Positions 17,465 to 25,654 of a DNA stretch of 64,000 bases are shown one piece after another. The notes under the pieces are model-generated. The model ran no database searches, had not been told where the DNA came from, and worked only from the letters and a program-made list of their open reading frames with translations. The position numbers and the translations under genes were made by a program. The stretch is from positions 1 to 64,000 of the forward strand of contig JAEZYD010000010.1 in assembly GCA_023419375.1 (NCBI GenBank), read 5' to 3'. Each line of letters begins with the position of its first letter. Position 1 is the first letter of the stretch. Source of the DNA: Pseudomonadota bacterium. GTDB lineage: Bacteria > Desulfobacterota > Desulfovibrionia > Desulfovibrionales > Desulfovibrionaceae.

Positions 17465-17991
17465 GTGTAGGGTAATCCCTTGTCGCCCCACATAGGACGC
17501 AGTGGTTGTACTTTTTTGAACTTTCTGCGGGGCGTGCAACTGTGGTTTGGGATTTGCCTTGTGGGCGGGTTTGCCGCGCAAAAGCGAATACTGCAAAGAA
17601 TATTAGCTAGATAAGCTTTGCGGTGCGGCTTTGGCATCCTGACTTTTGATCTTTTCGGTAAGGCAGTTTTGCCGCCGTCGATATGCTACAGCCCGTCATG
17701 CGGGCTTTGCCGTCGAACAGGAGCGGGGCAGTGATGCCCCGCTCCTAACTTTTTGAGTGCTAAGGAAAAAGCTCTGTTTGACGAAGCTATTGTCACAGGG
17801 TAAGTAATAAGAAATACTAGGGCTGTTCACTCCGTCACAAGCAGTTTGCGCGTTGCGTCACCGCTGCCGCATCCGTGCTTGGCTCCGGCCTTTTATCAGC
17901 AAGAGGCCGTGCAAATTACGGGAACAGTTCCTTGCCGGTCATTCCCCCAAAGGATTTGGCTGAATGGGAAGCGGCAGAAAGGAGATCCGAC
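17465..17991. other. Intergenic region before the 999-aa membrane protein
   Basis: This 527-bp stretch has no supported gene in its first 400 bp. It holds a strong hairpin at 17719-17746 with T-tail, listed separately. The reading frame of the downstream protein is open back to 17875 but lacks a ribosome site there. An unannotated small RNA ending at the 17719 hairpin is possible, but I see no known RNA class. Confidence 0.5.
17719..17755 (+). terminator. Rho-independent terminator
   Basis: An 11-bp AGGAGCGGGGC/GCCCCGCTCCT stem with a 6-nt loop is followed by AACTTTTT. It lies 255 bp after the lipoprotein stop codon, which leaves a long 3-prime untranslated region or room for a separate small transcript. 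Confidence 0.8.
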
Positions 17992-20991
17992 GTGTGCGCG
18001 AAGATGCAAGGTATTTATTTTGACAAGCAGGACAGGGACATCCTGGCTCTGGTCAACCGTATTCTGGAATCCGACGGCAAACAGTCGGACACATTCCTTT
18101 TTGATCCCAGCCTGCATCCGCACGGCATCAAGGAACTGGTGGCCTCGCCGGTGTCGCGCATGGCGTATGCCGTCATAAACCTGCTGCGCAACCTTCAGGC
18201 AGGCCGTACACAGGCTCGCGACCGTCTGCTCGCCCTCAAGACCCTGTATGACGAAGTGCTCAACAGCGCCCACTCGGCCCTGCGGCGCAACACCGCGCGC
18301 GCCCTCATGCAGATCATGAAGAGCATGGTGCGCGCCCACGGCAACCAGCTTGAGCAGCTCAAGCTGGCGCACGACTTTCGCCGCACCGTGCAGGGTACGC
18401 CGCGCGTGGTGCGCCGCATGCTTGCGCGCTATCACCTGCCTGAAATGCCCGAAAGCTGGAATCAGCTTGCCTTTGACGACCATGTGTATGACGCCAACAC
18501 CAAGGGGCGCAAAACACCCACGCATCTGATCATGGACGCGTGGATCAAGGGCATGCGTTCCCTTACCGTGGCCTATGAGTACTGGGTGCAGCCCGAGGCC
18601 GCGCGCGAAATTCTGCGCGCAGCGGAAATCACCGGCATCGGCGTGCGTATCGGCCTGGAATTTCACGTGCCTTTTTACGGGCGCTTCATCAGCCTGTTCT
18701 GGATTCCCCGCGGCTTCAGCTCCAACGAGGATTTTCTGGAGTTTTTGCACAGCCCCAAGGTTGCCGAGCTTATGAAGCGAGGCCGCGAGGTGCTGCGCTG
18801 GCGTCGTGAACGTGTGCTCGAAAGCCTTGCGCTCTGGAACGAAATCCAGCGTCCGCAGCTTGAAGCCCAGTGGGGAGTGCCTGTGCCGGAACTGACCGGC
18901 GAGGGTTTTTCGCGGCATGTGGGCCGGGGGCAGGCCTCTGCCCTGCATCTTGCCGAGGCGCTGCATGCGCATGTGCAGCCCTCGTTGCGTGAACGCGCAG
19001 CCCTGTTGCTTGAAAGCGAGAGCGAAGAGGCCAGGGCCGAACTGGTTTTTCTGGATAACCTGAGCGCTGAATACATCGCCGACCACTGGCTTTCGCCTCT
19101 GGAACACCCGGAAATGCCCGACCTCAACAAGCCCTGCGCCCACGGCGATCTGCCGCCGCTCATGCAGCTTTCTGTGGGTGATATTACCCGCGAACTTTCC
19201 GAGCTGAACCCCGGCTATCGCCTTGTGCTGACCACCAAGGGGCTGAGCGTGGAGGACGTGGCGGAACTTTTGTGGGACAGCCGGGGCAGCATCAGTCATC
19301 TGGAAATTTTCAACATGCGCGGCTGGATGGAAGGCAAGCACTCCTGCCTCAAGGCCATCAGCGAGTTGCAGCAGGCCCTCAATGAAGGGCTTGGCCCGCG
19401 CGTGAAGCAGATGATCCGCACAATGGTGCGCCGCATGAGCACCCAGGACGAGGAGCGCGCGGCAAAGTTCCGCCATATTCTGCACAACGTGCCGAAATTG
19501 TGGGAGCATTATCGCAACAAGCCCCTCGGTTCACGCCTTGGCACAAGCTCTGTGAGCCGTGACTCCTACGGCATGGGCTTTGTGCTGCGCGAAACCCTGC
19601 CCGCCCGCAGCCGCAAATTTTACGCAAGGGATCAAAAACAGCCGGATATTCCCGTGTGCTCGCCGGTTGAAGAATGCGTGCGTTACAGCAAACCCCGCAA
19701 TCCTTCTCCCTGGCAAAAGGCTTTGCGGCTGTTGCGCCATCTGCCCGGCTGCCGTCATCTGGGTATGGAGCGCCAGTCTGTCTGGAAGACCGCCAGCGTG
19801 GACTTTCGCATCTGCACCAAGGGCAATGTGCTCAACCTTGGCGGTTTGAGCCTTGCCTGCGGCAACGGCTTGCTTGGCGCCCCTTGCGAAAAGGGCAGCA
19901 GTGAACCCCTGGGGCCAGCCTACCTGAACAGTTTCGTGAGCAACTGCCTCAAGGTGCTCATGGGCTTCTGCCCGGCTTTTTTCTCCTTTATGTATACGCA
20001 GAACTGGTGGTTCCTCGCCTGGTGCGGCACCTTTATCTGGTTCGGCATCACTGGATTCCGCAACGTGGTGCAGATGGTCATGGCCGCCAAGGGGGCAACG
20101 CGTTCAACCCTCATTCACTGGAAAGATCAGGTCAACGTGAGCCGCTTGTGCGATTCGCTCATGTTTACGGGTTTTTCAGTGCTGCTGCTCGAAATGCTGG
20201 TGCGCGTGCTGCTGCTCGACAAAACGCTCGGCATTACTGCGGCCCAGAATCCCTGGGTGGTGTTTGGCGTACTCAGTCTTGTCAACGGCATTTACTTGTG
20301 CGCGCACAATGTGTTTCGCGGTTTCCCCAAAGAGGCAGCCATCGGCAATCTGTTCCGCAGCCTTTTGGCCATCCCGGTGTCGTCGCTGTATAACTGGGTG
20401 CTGTATCAGGTGGCCTTTCTGCTGGGGGTGGATAATCCGGCCATGTATCTTGTGCCGAGCGCCGCGGTTATTTCCAAGATGGCATCGGATTCGGTTGCCG
20501 CCCTCATCGAAGGTTATGCCGACAGCCAGGTGAACCTGCGCATGCGCAGGTGGGATTATCGCAGCAAGCTTGCCAATGTTTTTGACTGCTACACGCGCCT
20601 GGAATTGCTGTTTCCTGACGAAGACGCTCTGATCAAACTGGCGAAACCCGGCGGCTTGCAGGGCAGCGGCGGAGTGATGGGCAAGGAGCTTGAACGGGCT
20701 TTCATCATTAACGCCCTTGACCTCATGTATATATGGTTCTACCAGCCACGCGCGCAGGATGCCTTCCGGCAGATTGCCAGAGCCATGCCCGAGGCTGACC
20801 GCAATGTGCTTGCGCGGGCGCAGCTTGTGCTGACGCGAGAGCGCGAAGTCAGCCAGATGCTGGTTGACGGATTGCTTGGGCGCAATTTCTCCCGGCCACT
20901 GGCTTTTTACCTCGATAAGCGTAAAGAATATCTGAGGCGGTTAAGCCGCTTGTGCCGCCCCGGAAAGATGCGGGAGCCGGGAACCTTCTGA
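17992..20991 (+). CDS. Large membrane protein of unknown function, possible degenerate PHP domain
   Basis: This is a 999-residue protein started at the GTG at 17992, which has AAAGGAG 8 nt upstream; ATG alternatives lie on both sides. Residues about 1-140 are helical. Residues about 160-235 (FDDHVYDANTKGRKTPTHLI, then GMRSLTVAYEYW, then GIGVRIGLEFHV) have the spacing of a PHP phosphoesterase barrel, but the usual HxH and TDH metal ligands are altered. A long helical middle follows. From about residue 645 there are some six hydrophobic segments (LKVLMGFCPAFFSF, WWFLAWCGTFIWFGITGF and others) up to about 840. The C-terminus is soluble and helical. The PHP reading is inference; no function is assigned. 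Confidence 0.75.
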   Translation: MCAKMQGIYFDKQDRDILALVNRILESDGKQSDTFLFDPSLHPHGIKELVASPVSRMAYAVINLLRNLQAGRTQARDRLLALKTLYDEVLNSAHSALRRNTARALMQIMKSMVRAHGNQLEQLKLAHDFRRTVQGTPRVVRRMLARYHLPEMPESWNQLAFDDHVYDANTKGRKTPTHLIMDAWIKGMRSLTVAYEYWVQPEAAREILRAAEITGIGVRIGLEFHVPFYGRFISLFWIPRGFSSNEDFLEFLHSPKVAELMKRGREVLRWRRERVLESLALWNEIQRPQLEAQWGVPVPELTGEGFSRHVGRGQASALHLAEALHAHVQPSLRERAALLLESESEEARAELVFLDNLSAEYIADHWLSPLEHPEMPDLNKPCAHGDLPPLMQLSVGDITRELSELNPGYRLVLTTKGLSVEDVAELLWDSRGSISHLEIFNMRGWMEGKHSCLKAISELQQALNEGLGPRVKQMIRTMVRRMSTQDEERAAKFRHILHNVPKLWEHYRNKPLGSRLGTSSVSRDSYGMGFVLRETLPARSRKFYARDQKQPDIPVCSPVEECVRYSKPRNPSPWQKALRLLRHLPGCRHLGMERQSVWKTASVDFRICTKGNVLNLGGLSLACGNGLLGAPCEKGSSEPLGPAYLNSFVSNCLKVLMGFCPAFFSFMYTQNWWFLAWCGTFIWFGITGFRNVVQMVMAAKGATRSTLIHWKDQVNVSRLCDSLMFTGFSVLLLEMLVRVLLLDKTLGITAAQNPWVVFGVLSLVNGIYLCAHNVFRGFPKEAAIGNLFRSLLAIPVSSLYNWVLYQVAFLLGVDNPAMYLVPSAAVISKMASDSVAALIEGYADSQVNLRMRRWDYRSKLANVFDCYTRLELLFPDEDALIKLAKPGGLQGSGGVMGKELERAFIINALDLMYIWFYQPRAQDAFRQIARAMPEADRNVLARAQLVLTREREVSQMLVDGLLGRNFSRPLAFYLDKRKEYLRRLSRLCRPGKMREPGTF

Positions 20992-21542
20992 CAGCCCATC
21001 GCAGCCGATGCCGGAAGGCCAGAGTAGGCAAAGGATGGCAAGGGAACAGGTCTTGCCTGTTAATCGGGCATCATCTGAATAAAATCATACAGCGGGCGCG
21101 GGCATTTGCCTTTGCGCCGGGCACAGGGCGCTCCTGCCTGACAGGCAGCGCCAGTACACACCGGAAGTATGGGAACGACGCGGTTCCCGTCTTCAAACCA
21201 CCGTTGCAGGTTCGCTTGCTCCGGTGGTTTTTTTGTTGTTGCGGCAAAAGTGCAATGCAAAACTGTTAGTCATGTGTTTTTTCACGGTTTTATTTTAAGC
21301 GAGTGCATTGTGTGGTCAATCAATCAAAGGTGTGCTTGTGCAAAAATTAATTTTACACTCTAGTTGCTTGTGCAAAAAAGAACATTTGGATGTGAAATTA
21401 AAAGGAAAAAAAGAACTAACTAAATGCTGTGTTATGCTTGCATTGGTTTTTTATATGGTATATTTTTTACCACAGGAGTCTTTCATACTTACGACAGAGC
21501 ATTTCGCACTGATATCGTTCTGTATAACAAAAGGAGTTACGA
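20992..21542. other. Intergenic region upstream of adh
   Basis: This 551-bp region has no supported gene. After the hairpin at 21195-21236, composition turns sharply AT-rich (about 21240-21540), typical of a strong, regulated promoter region. TATATT (21461 area) and TATAAC (21521 area) are -10 candidates, but neither has a well-spaced -35 box. AAAAGGAGTTACGA before 21543 is an excellent ribosome site. Confidence 0.5.
21195..21236 (+). terminator. Terminator downstream of the 999-aa protein gene
   Basis: AAACCACCG (21195-21203) and CGGTGGTTT (21222-21230) arms are followed by a T-run. Confidence 0.75.
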
Positions 21543-22742
21543 ATGAGTACGGATCTTAAGAGCATGCATATGGGTCAGATCACCTCGTTCTTTATCCCCA
21601 ACGTCACCTTGGTGGGCGAGGGATGTTCCAAAGAGATTCCTGCTCGATTGAAGAGCATCAATGGCGCGAAGCCGCTGGTTGTAACTGACCAGGGTATCGT
21701 CAATGCCGGTATCCTTAAAGTGATCACCGACATCCTTGATGCCGCCAAGATGAAGTATGCCATATATGATAAGACCATCCCGAACCCCACTGACAAAAAC
21801 GTTGCAGAAGCTTTTGACCTGTACAAAAAGGAAAAATGCGACAGCATCGTTACCCTTGGCGGCGGCAGCTCGCATGACTGCGGCAAGGGCGTGGGCTTTT
21901 TGGCTGGCAACGGCGGCAAGATTCATGATTATGAAGGCGTGGACAAGTCCAAAAAGCCCTTCCCTCCGTATGTTGCAGTGAACACCACCGCGGGCACCGC
22001 CTCTGAAATGACGCGTTTCTGCATTATCACCGACACCTCGCGCAAGGTGAAAATGGCCATTGTTGACTGGCGCTGTACCCCCAGCGTGGCCATTGACGAT
22101 CCCGTCCTGATGATGGGCATGCCCCCGGCCCTGACCGCGGCCACCGGCATGGACGCCCTGACCCACGCCGTGGAAGCATACGTTTCCACCGCCGCCACGC
22201 CCATGACCGATGCCTGCGCTGAAAAGGCCATGGAATACATCAACCGTTACCTGCGCCGCGCCGTTGCCAACGGCCGGGACAAGGAAGCCCGCGAAGGTAT
22301 GTGCTATGCCCAGTATCTGGCTGGTATGGCCTTCAACAACGCCAGCCTCGGCCACGTGCACGCCATGGCTCACCAGCTTGGCGGCTTCTATGACCTGCCC
22401 CACGGCGAATGCAACGCCATCCTGCTGCCCCATGTGTGCGAATACAACCGCATCTCCAGCCGCCGTCGCTTTGGCCGTATTGCCCAGCTGCTGGGCGAAC
22501 TCACCCAGGGCATCAGCGCTGACGAAGCCTCGCGCAAAGCCATCACCGCCATCAACATCCTGTCCAAGGACGTGGGCATCCCTGATGGCCTGATCGCCCT
22601 TGGCAAGAAGTACGGCAAGGAAGTACGCGAAGCCGATATCCCCACCATGACCGCCAACGCCCAGAAGGACGCCTGCGGCCTTACCAACCCCCGCTCCATG
22701 ACGGATGCGGCTGTGGCGGCTATCTACAAAGCGGCCCTGTAA
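21543..22742 (+). CDS. adh: Iron-containing alcohol dehydrogenase
   Basis: This 399-residue group III (Fe) alcohol dehydrogenase interconverts primary alcohols and aldehydes with NAD(H); in Desulfovibrio such an enzyme is an abundant ethanol-oxidising protein. It has the dinucleotide motif TLGGGSSHDCGKG, the TTAGTASEMTRF segment, and the metal-site region TGMDALTHAVEAY with LGHVHAMAHQLGGFYDLPHG carrying the His ligands. Length and order are standard. A near-ideal ribosome site and an AT-rich upstream region suggest high expression. It is a single gene closed by a strong terminator. Confidence 0.96.
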   Translation: MSTDLKSMHMGQITSFFIPNVTLVGEGCSKEIPARLKSINGAKPLVVTDQGIVNAGILKVITDILDAAKMKYAIYDKTIPNPTDKNVAEAFDLYKKEKCDSIVTLGGGSSHDCGKGVGFLAGNGGKIHDYEGVDKSKKPFPPYVAVNTTAGTASEMTRFCIITDTSRKVKMAIVDWRCTPSVAIDDPVLMMGMPPALTAATGMDALTHAVEAYVSTAATPMTDACAEKAMEYINRYLRRAVANGRDKEAREGMCYAQYLAGMAFNNASLGHVHAMAHQLGGFYDLPHGECNAILLPHVCEYNRISSRRRFGRIAQLLGELTQGISADEASRKAITAINILSKDVGIPDGLIALGKKYGKEVREADIPTMTANAQKDACGLTNPRSMTDAAVAAIYKAAL

Positions 22743-22820
22743 TACAGTGTCCTCCAGAATGTAGGCCGTTTGCCTGATCCCCCCTTGTGGGGCAGGCCTT
22801 TGGCAGACATCGCGGTATGA

Positions 22821-22853
22821 AAAACGGCGCGGACTTTCCGCGCCGTTTTTCTT
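22821..22853 (+). terminator. Rho-independent terminator after adh
   Basis: A 12-bp AAAACGGCGCGG/CCGCGCCGTTTT stem with an ACTT loop is followed by TTCTTGCTTTT. Confidence 0.9.
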
Positions 22854-22953
22854 GCTTTTGCATTGTGCTCTATGCCAAGTCTTGCATCGCATTTTTGCTT
22901 TGCGTGTCTGCCGGATATGAAATGGAAAACTGTGTGGCTTTGCTCCATAACAA

Positions 22954-22984
22954 AAAAAGCGGCATGGATTCCATGCCGCTTTTT
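22954..22984. terminator. Bidirectional terminator adh/yedF
   Basis: A near-perfect palindrome (AAAAAGCGGCATGGA and its complement) has A/T-runs on both sides. It lies beyond the adh terminator and just past the yedF stop codon, so it mainly serves the minus strand. Confidence 0.85.
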
Positions 22985-23020
22985 GCGCGTTAAGGCAGCC
23001 CATGCCCGAGGGGCAGTGGC

Positions 23021-23626
23021 TCAGGGACGGATGACTTTGTCCGCCAGATCAAGACTGGTGACAATATCAAGCATGTTTGAGGTGTCACCCACTTGCTTGG
23101 CTTCCAACAGGCCAAAGTGCGCAAGGCAGGTGCCGCACACAAGCACGGAAACGCCCTCGGCCGCCATCTTTTTCAGGGCATCCAGCGCAGGGCCAGGCTG
23201 GGATGCCAGCTTGACGCCGCCGTTGATCAGCACAATGCGCCACAGGCGAGGGCCAAGTTCCGGCAGGGTTGCCACAAAATTGCCCATAAGTTTTGCGCCC
23301 AGCCCGTCATCGCCACGGCCAATGGTCTCAGTGGTGATGAGCACCAGCGTCCGGTTGGTTTCACCCAGGGGGCGGGATGCTTCCTCGGCCTGCTGCGGAG
23401 CGGATGCCGCAGATTCACCAGCGCTTGCCGTGATGCGCCAGCAGTCTGGGCCTTCCTGGCTGGCGGCAACGGCAAAGCCGCGACCTTCCAGAAAACGCCG
23501 CACGTTTTCCCGTGCAGGCTCGTTATCTACCAGTACTTCAAGGGCATTTGCTCCTGCTGCCAGGGCGTCGCGGGTGCGCATGACGGGCTGGGGGCAGGCC
23601 AACCCTCTGCAATCAAATCGTTCCAT
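23021..23626 (-). CDS. yedF: YedF-type sulfurtransferase-like selenium metabolism protein
   Basis: This 201-residue protein has an N-terminal TusA-like domain with the CRGLACPQPV motif (Cys near residues 6 and 10) and a C-terminal DsrE-like domain containing VLVCGTCLAHFGL. This two-domain architecture is the family annotated as selenium-metabolism YedF, found with selD in many anaerobes; a role in passing sulfur or selenium as per-sulfide or per-selenide is inferred from the family. AGGAGG lies 6 nt before the ATG at 23626. No selD or selA is adjacent here. It is divergent from the chemoreceptor at 23725. Confidence 0.88.
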   Translation of the reverse strand: MERFDCRGLACPQPVMRTRDALAAGANALEVLVDNEPARENVRRFLEGRGFAVAASQEGPDCWRITASAGESAASAPQQAEEASRPLGETNRTLVLITTETIGRGDDGLGAKLMGNFVATLPELGPRLWRIVLINGGVKLASQPGPALDALKKMAAEGVSVLVCGTCLAHFGLLEAKQVGDTSNMLDIVTSLDLADKVIRP

Positions 23627-23724
23627 GAATATCCTCCTGTTCATGATATCTGCGATTTACAACCATTAGGGGTAAGGGTAGTTAGAAAAAAGCCGATAAG
23701 CAAGATAAACTAAGGTAGGCATAT

Positions 23725-25395
23725 ATGGGCATTGCGCTTCAGGTAGTAATCATTGCCGCTTTGGGCGGTTTGGCCGTATTAGGCGGTATACAGGGAATGA
23801 GCTGGCTGGTGGTCGGCATTATTTTTGTCTGCGCCGGTGCAAACATCTGGCTCTGGCTGAGCGGGCGTTCCCGTGCTGCCCGTCTGGCGCAGTATCTGGA
23901 CGCTCAAACCACATCGCCATCTGCTGACGGCGATGTGGAACAGCGGGCCATGCAATGCATTGAAAACCTGCGTGAAACGCTGAAAACCAAGGCTGACGCC
24001 CAGGTTGTGGAATCCTTGCAGGCGCAGAACAGCGAACTTGCCAAGCAGCTCAAGGAATCTGAGGAACTTGTCGTAACCTTGCGCGGGCGGCGCGAAAAAG
24101 GCGTTATTGCCCTGCACAAGGCCCATGCGGTATGCACCAGACTTTCTGGCGACATGCGCAAGCTTGCCAGCCTCATTACGGACGTGAACGGCGGCGTTGC
24201 CGTGCAGCGCGACAGGCTTGAGGAAACAGGCGCGGCTATGGGCCGCGTGGCCGATTCTGCCAGTCAGGCCTCCCTGCGTGTGCGTGAACTTTCCGAGAGC
24301 GCCCAGAATTCAAGCGCCAACGCCGCCACGGGCGAGCAGGAAGTGGAAGGCGCAGTCGGCTCCATTGACAGTGTGCGCGACACCATCGTGCAGCTCAAGG
24401 AAGCCATGGCTGGGCTGGGCGAAAAAGCCAGCAATATCGGTCAGGTCATGAGCGTCATCAACGAAGTGGCGGATCAGACCAACCTGCTGGCCCTCAACGC
24501 CGCCATTGAAGCGGCGCGCGCAGGCGAAGCCGGGCGCGGATTTGCCGTGGTGGCCGACGAGGTGCGCAAGCTGGCGGAAAAAACCATGGGCGCCACCAAG
24601 GAAGTCGAAGAGGCCGTAAAGGCCATTCAGGATGAAACACGGCGTAATGTGCTGACCGTGGACAAGGCCGCGCAACTGAGCGTGGACGCGGCAGACAAGG
24701 CCACCAATGCCGGTGATGTGATGCGTACTATTCTGCAAAGCATGGCGGATACCGCCGGGCACCTCGCCAGCATCGCTGCCGGTGCCGCGGAGCAGTCCGA
24801 GCAGAGCGCCGGAACCAGCGGCGCGCTGGAAGAAGTCCGGGACGTGGCAGAAAGCACCTCCAAAAACATGGAGATGTTCACGGCCTCGCTGCTGACGTTC
24901 CAGAGCGGCATGGAAGAGCTGGATATGATCGTCAACGCGCTTGTTTCAGGCGACTTTGATCAGGCCCTTTCCGACAAGTTCGTGGAGTGGACGCCCAAGC
25001 TCGAACTGCACGTGCCCCTGGTGGACAGGGAACACAAGCTGCTGGTGGAGTATATCAACGAACTGCATCAGGCCATGACGCATAACAAGCCTGTGTCTGA
25101 AATGATCACGGTGCTCAAAAAGCTGCGCGATTACACGGCCACCCACTTTGGCGATGAAGAAAGGCTGTTCAATGTTCCCGCCTACAAGGCCGCAGCGGAA
25201 CACATGAAGATCCATAAGAAGTTTGTTGCCAAGCTGGATGAGGTGGAAGAGCAGTTGCGCATGGGTACCACCACCGTGAGCATGGATCTGCTGACCTTCC
25301 TCAAGGATTGGCTGGTACAGCACATCATGGGCACTGACCCCACCTACTTGCCCTACCTCAAGCCTGAGGACAAGGAACCCGCGAAAAAGCGGTAG
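23725..25395 (+). CDS. Methyl-accepting chemotaxis protein with C-terminal bacteriohemerythrin
   Basis: This 556-residue receptor has two closely spaced N-terminal membrane segments (residues about 4-22 and 25-43) and no sizeable periplasmic domain. A cytoplasmic coiled coil and the MCP signalling hairpin (DQTNLLALNAAIEAARAGE) follow. A hemerythrin domain occupies about residues 420-545 and carries the metal-ligand pattern DREHKLL, THFGDEE, HMKIH and HIMGTD. The diiron site binds O2 in DcrH of Desulfovibrio vulgaris, so this is probably a cytoplasmic oxygen or redox sensor for aerotaxis; DcrH itself has a periplasmic domain that is absent here. No classical Shine-Dalgarno is obvious before 23725. 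Confidence 0.93.
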   Translation: MGIALQVVIIAALGGLAVLGGIQGMSWLVVGIIFVCAGANIWLWLSGRSRAARLAQYLDAQTTSPSADGDVEQRAMQCIENLRETLKTKADAQVVESLQAQNSELAKQLKESEELVVTLRGRREKGVIALHKAHAVCTRLSGDMRKLASLITDVNGGVAVQRDRLEETGAAMGRVADSASQASLRVRELSESAQNSSANAATGEQEVEGAVGSIDSVRDTIVQLKEAMAGLGEKASNIGQVMSVINEVADQTNLLALNAAIEAARAGEAGRGFAVVADEVRKLAEKTMGATKEVEEAVKAIQDETRRNVLTVDKAAQLSVDAADKATNAGDVMRTILQSMADTAGHLASIAAGAAEQSEQSAGTSGALEEVRDVAESTSKNMEMFTASLLTFQSGMEELDMIVNALVSGDFDQALSDKFVEWTPKLELHVPLVDREHKLLVEYINELHQAMTHNKPVSEMITVLKKLRDYTATHFGDEERLFNVPAYKAAAEHMKIHKKFVAKLDEVEEQLRMGTTTVSMDLLTFLKDWLVQHIMGTDPTYLPYLKPEDKEPAKKR

Positions 25396-25427
25396 TTATA
25401 AAATCAAAGATGTTTTGTGCAAGCAAA

Positions 25428-25449
25428 GAAGCCCCGAAAGGGGCTTTTT
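25428..25449 (+). terminator. Terminator after the chemoreceptor-hemerythrin gene
   Basis: GAAGCCCC-GAAA-GGGGCTTTTT, nearly the same hairpin as after uvrC. Confidence 0.9.
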
Positions 25450-25474
25450 GCTTGTGTGCGGAACCCTACAAAAA

Positions 25475-25509
25475 AGGGGCCGTCACGCCGGGCATGCGTG
25501 ACGGCCCCT
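25475..25509 (-). terminator. Terminator for the acyltransferase operon (minus strand)
   Basis: A 14-bp AGGGGCCGTCACGC/GCGTGACGGCCCCT stem is followed by TTTTT on the minus strand. It lies about 145 bp beyond the acyltransferase stop codon. Confidence 0.85.
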
Positions 25510-25654
25510 GTGCGCAGGTGGCGCTTCAGAACAATATCTCTTTCTGCTCTGTTTCTGCCCGGGGCCCCTGTCATCATCTGGAAAAAGATAAAAATTTCAG
25601 CGGAGGGATACGAAGGGGCTACTCCTTTACACAACATCCCGATGCTGGCCTGCC

